Shown here piece after piece: positions 37,276-46,498 of a stretch of DNA of 64,000 bases. How positions within the stretch are numbered: position 1 is the stretch's first letter; each line of letters begins with the position of its first letter. This DNA comes from Paracoccus sp. SCSIO 75233 (GTDB lineage Bacteria; Pseudomonadota; Alphaproteobacteria; Rhodobacterales; Rhodobacteraceae), in NCBI RefSeq assembly GCF_027912675.1, contig NZ_CP115757.1, forward strand, positions 2,605,501 through 2,669,500, written 5' to 3'. The translations under genes and the position numbers were made by a program. The notes under the pieces are model-generated. The model was not told the DNA's origin. It made no database searches and saw only the letters and a program-made list of their open reading frames with translations.

Positions 37276-40200
37276 CTATTCTGCCGGCACCGCCGCCAGA
37301 TCGCCCGATTCGGCAATCGGATGCTCAAGGATCGCCAGCATTTCCTTCGGACAGACCTGCAGGAAATTCGCCTTCTCGATATCCCAGTTATCCAGAATTT
37401 CGCGCGCTTTGACGGAGTTGGTTTCCTCCGCATGACGCTCGATCAGGGTTTTCAACTGGTTCTCCCAATGGGCGACCGTGACCGGGCAGGTCACCAGCGA
37501 TTCCATGTTCATGTAGTTCGGCGCGACACCCTCCGGGTCATAAAGATAGGCCATGCCGCCGGTCATGCCCGCACCGAAATTGGCCCCGATCCGGCCAAGG
37601 ATCACCGCGACACCGCCGGTCATGTATTCGCAACCATTGGTCCCGCAGCCCTCGATCACGACCGAGGCACCGGAGTTCCTGACCGCGAAACGCTCACCAG
37701 CGCGGCCTGCGGCGAACAGATACCCGTTGGTCGCGCCATACAGCACCGTATTGCCGATGATGACGTTATCCCCCGCAACCAGTGGTGAGGCCATCGGCGG
37801 GCGCACCACAATCGTGCCGCCCGACAGGCCCTTGCCGACATAATCATTGGCATCGCCTGACACCTCGATCTTAAGCCCCGGTGCAGCATAAGCGCCAAGC
37901 GACTGGCCCGCGCTGCCGGTCAGGCGCACGGTCAGGTGATCCGGCTGCAAATCGTTGCGCATCCCGAAGGTCTGCACAATCATGCTCGACGTCCGCGTGC
38001 CGATCGTGCGCAGCGTGTTGCGCACCGCGTAATGCAGCTGCATCTTCTCGCCCGCACTGAAGAACCGCTCCGCATCGCGGATGATTTCCGCATCCAGCGT
38101 GTCCATGACGGCATTGCGCGGCTTGGTGCGATCATAGACGATCTTGTCCGCGCCATCGACGGTAATCAGCAGCGGATTCAGGTCCAGATCGTCCAGATTG
38201 GCGGCCCCGCGGCTGACCTGCGTCAGCAGATCCGCCCGCCCGATCACCTCGTCAAGAGAGCGCGCCCCGATGGAGGCCAGAACCTCCCGCACCTCGGTCG
38301 CATAGAAGGTGATCAGGTTCACCACCTTGTCCGCCGAGCCATTGAACATCGCCCGCAGCTTTTCATCCTGCGTGCAGACCCCGACCGGGCAGGTATTGGA
38401 CTGGCACTGGCGCACCATGATACAGCCCATTGCAATCAGGGCAGCCGTGCCGATGCCGTATTCCTCGGCCCCCATCATCGCCGCCATGACGATGTCGCGC
38501 CCCGTTCGCAGCCCGCCATCGGTCCGCAAGGTCACCCGCTCGCGCAGGTTGTTCATCGCCAGAACCTGATGCGCCTCGGTCAGGCCCATCTCCCACGGCA
38601 GACCGGCAAACTTGATGCTGGTCGCGGGCGACGCGCCGGTCCCGCCATTATGGCCGGAGATCAGGATGACATCGGCCTTCGCCTTCGCCACACCCGCCGC
38701 AATCGTACCCACGCCGCTTGAGGCCACCAGCTTCACGGTGATCTTCGCACGCGGGTTGATCTGTTTCAGGTCATAGATAAGCTGCGCCAGATCCTCGATA
38801 CTGTAGATATCGTGATGCGGCGGCGGCGAGATCAGCGTGACACCCGGCGTCGAATGCCGCAGCCGCGCGATCAGCTTGGTCACCTTCATACCCGGCAATT
38901 GCCCGCCCTCGCCGGGCTTCGCACCTTGCGCAACCTTGATCTCAAGTTCCTCGCAAGAGTTCAGATATTCCGCCGTCACCCCGAACCGGCCCGACGCAAC
39001 CTGCTTGATCTTCGCACACGGGTTGTCGCCATTCGGCAGCGGATGGCTATGCGCCGGGTCCTCGCCGCCCTCGCCGCTGTCGGACTTCGCCCCGATCCGG
39101 TTCATGGCAATGTTCAGCGTCATATGCGCCTCGGGGCTGAGCGCGCCCAGCGACATCCCCGGCGTCACGAAACGCTTGCGGATGGAGGTGATCGACTCCA
39201 CCTCCTCAATCGGAACCGGCCGGCCAATCGGCTTGATGTCCAGCAAATCGCGGATATGGATCGGCGGATTTGCCCGCATGGTCTTGGAATACTGCTTCCA
39301 GACGTCATAGCTCGCCTTCTCGCAGGCAAGCTGCAACAGCCGCATGGTGTTGGCCTCCCAGGCGTGCTTCTCACCCGAACGCCGCAGCTTGTAGAACCCG
39401 CCAACCGGCAACAGATCGGCATCGCCCGCAAAGCCACGCGCGTGGATTTCCTCGATCTTGTTCTGAATACCATGCAGCCCGATCCCCGAAATCCGGCTGT
39501 GCATGCCCGGAAAATACTCGTTGACCAGCGCACGGGACAGACCGACCGCCTCGAAATTCAGCCCACCACGATAGGACGACAGAACCGAAATCCCCATCTT
39601 CGCCATGATCTTCAGCAGGCCCGCATCCACGGCATCGCGATACCGGCGCATATTCTCGATCAGGCTGCCTTCCAGCAGCCCCCGGTCTATCCGGTCAGCG
39701 ACGCTGTCCTGCGCCAGATACGGGTTCACCGTCGTCGCACCGCAACCGATCAGCACGGCAAAATAATGCGGATCGACGCATTCCGCCGAACGTACATTCA
39801 GCGAACAGAAGGTCCGCAGCCCCTTGCGTGTCAGCCAGCTATGCACCGCACTGGTCGCAAGGATCATCGGCATCCCGACGCGATCCGCCCCGATCTGCTC
39901 GTCACTCAGCACCAGATGACCCGCGCCGGAGCGGACAGCATCCTCCGCCTCGACCCGGATCCGCGCCAGCGCCTCGCCCAGGGCCTCCGCCCCCGCCCCG
40001 TTCGGGAAGGTGCAGTCGATCCGCGTCACCGAACTGCCGAACAGTTTCATCATCTCCGCGAATTCGCCATTGGCGACGAAGGGCGTTTCCAGCAGCAGTA
40101 TCTCGGTCTGGCTGGAGCTTTCATCCAGCACGTTCTTGAGGTTCCCGAACCGGGTCTTGAGGCTCATCACCCGCTGTTCGCGCAAGCTGTCAATCGGCGG

Positions 40201-41820
40201 GTTGGTCACCTGGCTGAAATTCTGCCGGAAGAAATGGCTCAGCGGGCGGTATTGCTTCGACAGCACCGCGGGCGGGGTGTCGTCGCCCATGCTGGCAATC
40301 GCTTCCTTGCCGTCCTCCGCCATCGGGGACAGCACGTTTTCAAGCTCCTCGATCGTGTAGCCCGCAGCGGTCTGGCGCCTGCGCAACTCCTCGCCCTTGA
40401 AGACAAGCTCTTCGGGCAGATCGCGCATCTCCTCGGAAAGCTGAACGACCTTCTCGATCCACTCGCCAAAGGGCTGCGATGCCGCCAGCCGGTCCTTGAT
40501 CTCCGAATCGTGGTAGAGCCTGCCATCCTCCATATCGACACAGATCATCTGACCGGGGCCAAGCGCGCCCTTCTCCAGCACGCTCGCCTCATCCGTCGGA
40601 ACCATCCCCACCTCGGAGCCAGCAATCAGCAGATTATCCCCGGTCACGACATAGCGCATCGGCCGCAAACCATTGCGGTCCAGCCCGCCGCAAACCCAGC
40701 GGCCATCGGTCATCGCCAGCGCCGCCGGCCCGTCCCACGGCTCCATGATCGCATTGCAATAGGCATACATATCCGCCCAGGCCTTCGGCATGTCGGTGAC
40801 CGCCTTGGACCAGCTTTCCGGCACAAGGATGGTCTTGGTCATCGGGGCGGAGCGGCCCGAACGAACCATCACCTCGAACACCGCATCAAGCGCCGCCGAA
40901 TCCGAAGACCCGCCCGGCACAATCGGCTTGATGTCCCCGGCCATGTCACCGAAGGCGCTCGACGCCATGCGGATCTCATGGCTGCGCATCCAGTTCATAT
41001 TGCCCTTCAGCGTGTTGATCTCGCCATTATGGGCCAGCATGCGGAAGGGCTGGGCCAGCCACCATTGCGGGAAGGTGTTGGTCGAATAGCGCTGGTGATA
41101 GATCGCAAATGCGCTTTCAAAACGCGGGTCTTTCAGATCGGGATAGAACTCCGCCACCTGTTCGGCCAGCATCATGCCCTTGTAGATCACACTGCGGCAG
41201 GACAGCGAACAGAAGTAAAGCTGCGTGATCTGCGCCGCCGCCGCCGCCTTCTCGATCCGGCGGCGGATGATATAAAGCTCACGCTCGAACTCGACAGCGC
41301 TCAGCCCCTTTTCGTTGCGGATCAGGATCTGCTCGATCTCCGGGCGCGTCGCATTGGCCTTTTCACCCAGGACAGAAATATCCACCGGAACATGACGCCA
41401 GCCATAAATATAATGGCCCATGCGGATCACTTCGGTCTCAACAATCGTCCGGCAGCGTTCCTGCGCGCCGAAATCGGTGCGCGGCAGGAAGACCTGACCG
41501 ACGGCGATCAGCTTGTCGGCATCCGGCTCATGCCCGGTGCGGCGGATCTGGTCATAGAAGAACGGCACTGGGATCTGCACATGAATACCCGCCCCGTCGC
41601 CGGTCTTGCCATCCGCGTCGACCGCGCCGCGATGCCAGATCGCCTTCAGCGCGTCGATCCCGCTCTGCACCACCTGCCGCGAAGGCGTCCCGTCAATGCT
41701 GACCACAAGCCCCACCCCGCAGGAGGAATGTTCGTCATCCTCGCGGTAAAGACCGTTCTCCGCCATCCAGTTGCGGCGGGCTTCTTCATTGGCTTGCCAG
41801 TTTTGCGCGAGTTCAGTCAT
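37276..41820 (-). CDS. gltB: Glutamate synthase (NADPH) large subunit
   Basis: A 1514-residue alpha subunit that makes glutamate from glutamine and 2-oxoglutarate. The N-terminal class II amidotransferase has its nucleophile at Cys34 (EHSSCGVGL) after a removable propeptide. The central FMN domain has GEGGEDPAHSHPLPNGDN and HNGGTGASPATSIKFAGLPWE. The 3Fe-4S site is CIMVRQCQSNTCPVGVCTQ. The C-terminal beta-helix has the repeated G-rich turns (GGTIVVRPP, GANFGAGMTGGMAYLYD). GGAGG precedes the ATG. It follows a secreted protein gene and gltD on the same strand. Confidence 0.98.
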   Translation of the reverse strand: MTELAQNWQANEEARRNWMAENGLYREDDEHSSCGVGLVVSIDGTPSRQVVQSGIDALKAIWHRGAVDADGKTGDGAGIHVQIPVPFFYDQIRRTGHEPDADKLIAVGQVFLPRTDFGAQERCRTIVETEVIRMGHYIYGWRHVPVDISVLGEKANATRPEIEQILIRNEKGLSAVEFERELYIIRRRIEKAAAAAQITQLYFCSLSCRSVIYKGMMLAEQVAEFYPDLKDPRFESAFAIYHQRYSTNTFPQWWLAQPFRMLAHNGEINTLKGNMNWMRSHEIRMASSAFGDMAGDIKPIVPGGSSDSAALDAVFEVMVRSGRSAPMTKTILVPESWSKAVTDMPKAWADMYAYCNAIMEPWDGPAALAMTDGRWVCGGLDRNGLRPMRYVVTGDNLLIAGSEVGMVPTDEASVLEKGALGPGQMICVDMEDGRLYHDSEIKDRLAASQPFGEWIEKVVQLSEEMRDLPEELVFKGEELRRRQTAAGYTIEELENVLSPMAEDGKEAIASMGDDTPPAVLSKQYRPLSHFFRQNFSQVTNPPIDSLREQRVMSLKTRFGNLKNVLDESSSQTEILLLETPFVANGEFAEMMKLFGSSVTRIDCTFPNGAGAEALGEALARIRVEAEDAVRSGAGHLVLSDEQIGADRVGMPMILATSAVHSWLTRKGLRTFCSLNVRSAECVDPHYFAVLIGCGATTVNPYLAQDSVADRIDRGLLEGSLIENMRRYRDAVDAGLLKIMAKMGISVLSSYRGGLNFEAVGLSRALVNEYFPGMHSRISGIGLHGIQNKIEEIHARGFAGDADLLPVGGFYKLRRSGEKHAWEANTMRLLQLACEKASYDVWKQYSKTMRANPPIHIRDLLDIKPIGRPVPIEEVESITSIRKRFVTPGMSLGALSPEAHMTLNIAMNRIGAKSDSGEGGEDPAHSHPLPNGDNPCAKIKQVASGRFGVTAEYLNSCEELEIKVAQGAKPGEGGQLPGMKVTKLIARLRHSTPGVTLISPPPHHDIYSIEDLAQLIYDLKQINPRAKITVKLVASSGVGTIAAGVAKAKADVILISGHNGGTGASPATSIKFAGLPWEMGLTEAHQVLAMNNLRERVTLRTDGGLRTGRDIVMAAMMGAEEYGIGTAALIAMGCIMVRQCQSNTCPVGVCTQDEKLRAMFNGSADKVVNLITFYATEVREVLASIGARSLDEVIGRADLLTQVSRGAANLDDLDLNPLLITVDGADKIVYDRTKPRNAVMDTLDAEIIRDAERFFSAGEKMQLHYAVRNTLRTIGTRTSSMIVQTFGMRNDLQPDHLTVRLTGSAGQSLGAYAAPGLKIEVSGDANDYVGKGLSGGTIVVRPPMASPLVAGDNVIIGNTVLYGATNGYLFAAGRAGERFAVRNSGASVVIEGCGTNGCEYMTGGVAVILGRIGANFGAGMTGGMAYLYDPEGVAPNYMNMESLVTCPVTVAHWENQLKTLIERHAEETNSVKAREILDNWDIEKANFLQVCPKEMLAILEHPIAESGDLAAVPAE

Positions 41821-41889
41821 TGGACAACCTCCTGACCAGAGACATTATTGGCGGCAGGCCGAAAGACCGTCCGCAGAATAGGTTGAGTT

Positions 41890-42681
41890 TCAGCCGTCAT
41901 TCACGGGGCGGGACGCTGCCTGCACCATCTGCATGCTGCAATCGTAAAGCGGGGTGGTCGAACCGAAACCGGGGTCGCCCGGCATGGCAAAGCTGATCGG
42001 CGAATTGTCGACATCGCTGACCTCGCCGGTCCAGTCCGCCCAGGTCTCGATACCGCCGTAGAACCGGCCATGCTCACGGCTGATGAATTGCTGCCCCTTG
42101 GCATCGAAAAGCTGCTCGCCACCGGAACCGAAAATGCGCAGCCGGAATTCGGTCAGCTCCAGCTCGACGCCGTCGATCACCTGCGTCTCGCCGGTCAGCA
42201 CGTCCTCACCGATATTGCGCAACCGCTGACCGCGATCGTCGAGCGTCCAGAAATCGAAATTGTCACGCCCGGTCTCGATCAGCGTCGCGAAAGAGGCGTG
42301 ATCGGCTGCCAGCGGGACCAGCTTGTCAATGATGCCATTGGTAAGATCGCGGGTCTCCATCCAGCGCGTCTCCGCGTCGATCCGGGTCATCGAGACCGGC
42401 CCTTCCGCGTCGAAGGTGGTCGAGCGCTGATCGCCTGCCGGATCGGCGTCGCAGATATAATACTGCGTCACCCGGCAACCCCGGTTCTGAACCGTCATCG
42501 TCAGATCGCATCCGGCAGGCGGCGCGAAGACGGCGGATTGCGCGGGCAAAAGGGTCAGTATCAATGCCGTAATGGCGATCAGCCAGAAACCGGCGAATTT
42601 CCAGCCGTTAACCTCTCGGTGTACAGCCTGTATACGGGCTGTGTACGCGCGGTGTACGCCCTGTGCGCCGCGATATCTCAT
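41890..42681 (-). CDS. Secreted protein of unknown function between gltD and gltB
   Basis: A 263-residue protein with a hydrophobic segment (FAGFWLIAITALILTLL) followed by PAQSAVFA, so it is probably exported. The mature part has four or more cysteines (CDLTMTVQNRGCRVTQYYICDA, and a C-terminal LYDCSMQ) and no domain I can name. The ATG overlaps the gltD stop (ATGA), implying coupled translation. Residues 8-23 are encoded by repeat array B, giving an unusually long N-region before the signal helix. It is 69 bp before gltB. Confidence 0.72.
   Translation of the reverse strand: MRYRGAQGVHRAYTARIQAVHREVNGWKFAGFWLIAITALILTLLPAQSAVFAPPAGCDLTMTVQNRGCRVTQYYICDADPAGDQRSTTFDAEGPVSMTRIDAETRWMETRDLTNGIIDKLVPLAADHASFATLIETGRDNFDFWTLDDRGQRLRNIGEDVLTGETQVIDGVELELTEFRLRIFGSGGEQLFDAKGQQFISREHGRFYGGIETWADWTGEVSDVDNSPISFAMPGDPGFGSTTPLYDCSMQMVQAASRPVNDG
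42619..42673. repeat. 11-bp-periodic direct repeat array B (GTGTAC core), inside the 5' end of the secreted-protein gene
   Basis: Five consecutive 11-nt units, cores at 42619 (GTGTAC), 42630 (GTATAC), 42641 (GTGTAC), 42652 (GTGTAC) and 42663 (GTGCGC). Spacers are 5 nt. Each unit resembles the unit of the same rank in array A (for example the first reads GTGTACAGCCT against GTGTACAGGCT). Because 11 is not a multiple of three, the array cannot be a peptide repeat. Confidence 0.85.
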
Positions 42682-44159
42682 TCCGCCGCGACCGCTTCGC
42701 TGCCGGCAAGGAAAGCCGCGATGCTGTCCGCCGCCTCCCGCCCGTCACGGATCGCCCACACCACAAGCGAGGCACCGCGCACAATATCGCCAACCGCGAA
42801 AACCCCGTCCAGACTGGTCTGGTGGCTGCGGAAATCGGCCTTGATCGTCCCCCATCGGGTGACCTCCAGCCCGTCCACACCCCAGAGCCGCGGCAGCTCC
42901 TCCGGCTCGAAACCAAGCGCCTTGATGACCATATCCGCAGGCTCGTCGTAATCCGCGCCCTCGATCAGTTCCGGGCTTTGCCGCCCCGAAACATCGGGCT
43001 TGCCGAGCCGCATTTTCTGCACGCGAAGCGCAGCGATAGCTGCATGTTCGGCGTTGATATTGCTGTGCGGCCCGCTTTCGCCCTCAGCCGCGCCGACGAA
43101 AGCGCCGGGTGCCGAAAGCCAGACGAATTCGACGCCTTCCTCCTCCGCGTTCTGCACCTCACGCTGCGAGCCGGGCATATTCGCCCGGTCCCGGCGATAA
43201 AGACACTTCACCGATTCAGCACCCTGCCGGATCGCCGTGCGGACACAGTCCATCGCCGTGTCGCCGCCGCCGATAACCAGCACACGCTTGCCTTTCGCGT
43301 CCAGCTCGCCGTCGGCGTAATCGGGGATCTCATCCCCCAGATCGATCCGGTTCGACGCTGTCAGATAGTCGAGCGCGCGGATAACACCATGCGCATTCGC
43401 GTTGTCGAGATCCAGATCGCGGGTCTTGTAAACGCCGGTCGCGATCAGCACCGCATCGTGTTTTCCCCGGATCGCATCGAAGCTGATATCCTCGCCCACA
43501 TTGGCGTTCAGCACGAATTCAACCCCGCCTTCCTCAAGCTGGCGATTGCGGCGCTCGACGATCTCCTTTTCCAGCTTGAAGCCCGGAATGCCGTAGATCA
43601 TCAGCCCGCCCGCGCGGTCGTGGCGGTCATACACGGTGACCTGAAATCCCATCCGCCGCAGCCGGTCCGCCGCTGCCAGCCCGCCGGGACCGGCACCAAT
43701 GATGCCGATGGATTCGCTGCGCTCCTGCACGGGCCGGATCGGCTGAACCCAGCCTTCCTCCCACGCGGTATCGGTGATGTATTTCTCGATCGCGCCAATC
43801 GTGACCGTGCCGTGGCCCGACTGCTCGATCACGCAATTCCCCTCGCACAGACGGTCCTGCGGGCAGATGCGACCGCAGATTTCCGGGAAAGTGTTGGTTT
43901 CCTGACTGCGCAGATAGGCTTCCTGCGTCCGCCCCTCGGCGGTCAGGCGCAGCCAGTCGGGGATATTGTTGTGCAGCGGGCAATGGCTCTGACAATAGGG
44001 CACGCCGCATTGGCTGCACCGGCTGGCCTGCTCCTTCGCCTTGGCGTCTGCGAATTCGCGGTAAATCTCGTGAAAATCATCGCTACGCTCGTCCGCCGCG
44101 CGTTTTTCGGGCATTTCGCGCCCGATATTGACGAATTTCAGCATTTTCTGCGTGGCCAT
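42678..44159 (-). CDS. gltD: Glutamate synthase small subunit
   Basis: A 493-residue beta subunit that takes electrons from NADPH. N-terminal cysteines for 4Fe-4S clusters are in RCSQCGVPYCQSHCPLHNNIPDW and ICGRICPQDRLCEGNC. The FAD site is IGIIGAGPGGLAAADRL and the NADPH site VLVIGGGDTAMDCVRTA. The start at 44159 (MATQKMLKFVNIGRE) matches the usual GltD N-terminus; an ATG 27 bp upstream is less likely. It is the first gene of the gltD-secreted protein-gltB group. The 144 bp before it hold its promoter. Confidence 0.96.
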   Translation of the reverse strand: MATQKMLKFVNIGREMPEKRAADERSDDFHEIYREFADAKAKEQASRCSQCGVPYCQSHCPLHNNIPDWLRLTAEGRTQEAYLRSQETNTFPEICGRICPQDRLCEGNCVIEQSGHGTVTIGAIEKYITDTAWEEGWVQPIRPVQERSESIGIIGAGPGGLAAADRLRRMGFQVTVYDRHDRAGGLMIYGIPGFKLEKEIVERRNRQLEEGGVEFVLNANVGEDISFDAIRGKHDAVLIATGVYKTRDLDLDNANAHGVIRALDYLTASNRIDLGDEIPDYADGELDAKGKRVLVIGGGDTAMDCVRTAIRQGAESVKCLYRRDRANMPGSQREVQNAEEEGVEFVWLSAPGAFVGAAEGESGPHSNINAEHAAIAALRVQKMRLGKPDVSGRQSPELIEGADYDEPADMVIKALGFEPEELPRLWGVDGLEVTRWGTIKADFRSHQTSLDGVFAVGDIVRGASLVVWAIRDGREAADSIAAFLAGSEAVAAE

Positions 44160-44303
44160 ATCGCTGCGCCCCCAAATATTACGCATTCCCCACTATACAA
44201 GGACGAACACGAATAAAAGGCAGCAAAGCTTACCTATTGGCGATATTTTATGCGGCGCTTCTGCCACCCTGCCCGCATTCTTGGGATATTAGGTCAGTAA
44301 TCG

Positions 44304-45104
44304 TTACCCGCCGACCGCCAAGGCCAGCAAAACAAGGCTTCCGACGATAATGCGCCACCAGCCGAACAGGGCATATCCGTGGCGAGACACATAGCCGAGC
44401 AGCCAGCGCACAACGATGACCGCCGAGATAAAGGCGCAGATAAAACCGATGGCGATATTGCCGAAGGCCTCCGCATCCAGAATATCGCGATTCTTCATCA
44501 GGTCATAGGCAAATGCGCCCGCCATCGTCGGCATGGACAGGAAAAACGAGAACTCGGCGGCGGCCCGCTTGCCAACCCCCAGCAACATCGCCCCGACAAT
44601 CGTCGCACCAGAGCGCGAGACGCCGGGAATCATCGCCAGACACTGAATGATGCCGATATAGAACGCCTTCTTCAGACCGATCTTCTCAGCCTCCATCACC
44701 GTCGGCGTCGGCGGGTTGCGGTCGACGATCAACAGGATAACCCCACCAATCACCAGCATCGTCGCAATCAGGGCTGGCGTTTCAAACAGCACCGTCTTGA
44801 TGATGCCATGCGCCAGCACACCCACCACGACCGCTGGCAGAAACGCCAGCAGAACCGCGAGGATAAATCGCCGCGCCTCCGGGTCATGCGGCGCGGAGGA
44901 GAAAATCTGCCACAGCCGCGACGCATAGACACCCAGAATCGCCAGGATCGCGCCAAGCTGGATCAGCACTTCAAAGGCACGGCCGGGGCTTTCGAAACCG
45001 AGAAAATATCCGGCCAGCAAGACATGGCCGGTCGAGGAAACCGGAATGAACTCGGTCAGCCCTTCCAGCAGGCCGAGAAGGGCGGCAACAATCGTATTAT
45101 CCAT
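44304..45104 (-). CDS. uppP: Undecaprenyl-diphosphatase UppP (BacA)
   Basis: A 266-residue polytopic phosphatase that recycles the undecaprenyl carrier used for peptidoglycan and other envelope polymers. The two signature regions are [18 protein letters not shown], with the conserved Glu and Ser residues, and [21 protein letters not shown]. It begins 1 bp after the stop of the upstream NDUFA9-like gene, so the two are probably one transcript. Confidence 0.95.
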   Translation of the reverse strand: MDNTIVAALLGLLEGLTEFIPVSSTGHVLLAGYFLGFESPGRAFEVLIQLGAILAILGVYASRLWQIFSSAPHDPEARRFILAVLLAFLPAVVVGVLAHGIIKTVLFETPALIATMLVIGGVILLIVDRNPPTPTVMEAEKIGLKKAFYIGIIQCLAMIPGVSRSGATIVGAMLLGVGKRAAAEFSFFLSMPTMAGAFAYDLMKNRDILDAEAFGNIAIGFICAFISAVIVVRWLLGYVSRHGYALFGWWRIIVGSLVLLALAVGG

Positions 45105-45105
45105 C

Positions 45106-46092
45106 TCAGCGCGGTCGCAGGTTCTTCGCCGAGGCGGTCATTTCCGCATATTGCCCGCTCGGCCGGAAACGCCAGAGATAGTCGTCCACCACGGCACCGG
45201 GCGAGGTCGGCACGATCCCCAGATCGGACAGGCCCCTTGCCCCTTCCGCGACAACATTGTCGCTGCGCAGCAGACGGACCTGATCGCGGGTCAGAATGCG
45301 GTTGGTGAACAGCCCGAAGGTGATCCAGGACGCAATATCCAGCGCGCCAGCCACAATGCCAGAGATCCAGAACGGCAGATTGACGATCGCACGACGGCGA
45401 TAGATGGCGGCGAGCGTCTGCTCCACGATCTCCCGCAGCGTCATCACGTCGGGCCCGCCGAGTTCGTATATCCCGGCCTCAGCCTGCCCGAGCACCGCCT
45501 TTTCGGCGGCAGCAGCCACATCCTCGACATAGACCGGCTGCATCTTCGCGTCGCCGCCGGTGATCGGCATGATCGGCCCCCAGCCCGCCATCGCGGCGAA
45601 GCGGTCATAGATGCCGCCGTCCGGCCCGAAAATCACCGAAGGCCGCAGGATCACAGCCGCGAGGAAATGCTCCTGCACCGCCTGCTCCCCCTGTGCCTTG
45701 GTGGCGGCATAATCGCTTTCCGATGCGGCGTCGGCACCGATGGCGGAAATATGCACCATCCGCGCCACCCCGGTTTCCGAGGCGATGCGGGCGATGCGGC
45801 CCGCGCCCTCGGCCTGAACGGCATCGAACCGGTTCTTGCCTTCATTCACCAGAATGCCGACACAGTTCACCACAACCTCGGCATCCGCCATTGCGGCGCG
45901 GACGGACATATCGTCGCGGATATTGCATGGCACAGGCTCCACCTGACCGACGGCACCATAAGTGCGCACGAACAGCGCCTCGCTCGGGCGGCGGACGGCA
46001 ACGCGGACGCGCCAGCCCTGCTTCGCCATCCGGCGCGCGATCTGACGCCCGACAAACCCCGACCCACCATAAATCGTAACGATTCTGGACAT
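45106..46092 (-). CDS. Complex I NDUFA9-subunit-like NAD(P)-binding protein
   Basis: A 328-residue atypical short-chain dehydrogenase. The nucleotide motif is [77 protein letters not shown] and [11 protein letters not shown] are typical of the NDUFA9-like family linked to NADH dehydrogenase assembly or stability in alphaproteobacteria. The start at 46092 has GGGG upstream; the frame to 46218 is not protein-like. Catalytic substrate unknown. Confidence 0.88.
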   Translation of the reverse strand: MSRIVTIYGGSGFVGRQIARRMAKQGWRVRVAVRRPSEALFVRTYGAVGQVEPVPCNIRDDMSVRAAMADAEVVVNCVGILVNEGKNRFDAVQAEGAGRIARIASETGVARMVHISAIGADAASESDYAATKAQGEQAVQEHFLAAVILRPSVIFGPDGGIYDRFAAMAGWGPIMPITGGDAKMQPVYVEDVAAAAEKAVLGQAEAGIYELGGPDVMTLREIVEQTLAAIYRRRAIVNLPFWISGIVAGALDIASWITFGLFTNRILTRDQVRLLRSDNVVAEGARGLSDLGIVPTSPGAVVDDYLWRFRPSGQYAEMTASAKNLRPR

Positions 46093-46253
46093 GATCTGCC
46101 CCTTTCCAAATGGCTGTTCCCCCGCTGATACCGCGCCCCGTAGAGGCGGGCAAGCACAGCCCGACAGCCAAGACCATGTGACCGGCCAAGTTTTTGCGAG
46201 AATCACGTTGACACCCACGCAACGGCGGACTAATCACCCGCCTCACGACACCT

Positions 46254-46338
46254 GCCCAGGTGGCGGAATTGGTAGACGCGCACGGTTCAGGTCCGTGTGC
46301 CGCAAGGCGTGGAAGTTCGAGTCTTCTCCTGGGCACCA
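46254..46338 (+). tRNA. tRNA-Leu (anticodon CAG)
   Basis: An 85-nt tRNA. The acceptor stem GCCCAGG pairs with CCTGGGC, followed by an A and an encoded CCA. The D-arm is TGGCGGAATTGGTAGACGC; the anticodon stem CACGG/CCGTG holds a loop with CAG at positions 34-36. A long variable arm (TGCCGCAAGGCG) gives class II shape, and the T-loop is TTCGAGT. It reads CUG leucine codons. A strong terminator follows at once. Confidence 0.95.
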
Positions 46339-46346
46339 TTAAAGAG

Positions 46347-46376
46347 CGGCCTTTCCGAAGGCCGTTTTTTTATTTT
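46347..46376 (+). terminator. Rho-independent terminator of tRNA-Leu
   Basis: A perfect 7-bp stem (CGGCCTT, 46347-46353, with AAGGCCG, 46358-46364), a TCCG tetraloop and a run of seven T, then ATTTT. It lies 8 nt after the tRNA CCA. Confidence 0.92.
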
Positions 46377-46427
46377 CCGCACAAACGCTTTCCGCACGGT
46401 ATCGCGGATCAGGGTTGTGATCTCAGC

Positions 46428-46471
46428 ATGTATGTTCGATGTATGCATCTCGTATCACATCTGTAGTGCGC
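46428..46471. repeat. 11-bp-periodic direct repeat array C (TGTA core), upstream of the AbrB-family gene
   Basis: Four 11-nt units beginning ATGTAT (46428), ATGTAT (46439), TCGTAT (46450) and CTGTAG (46461). The period and the TGTA core at the same phase are those of arrays A and B, but the flanking bases are AT-richer. The array ends 27 bp before the AbrB-family start codon. Confidence 0.6.
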
Positions 46472-46498
46472 CGGTTTCGCGAGGACTGACCCCCGGAA

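Noticed and set aside
38812..41835. 1007-codon plus-strand open frame
   Set aside because: Antisense shadow of gltB; the gltB protein is fully supported by conserved motifs.
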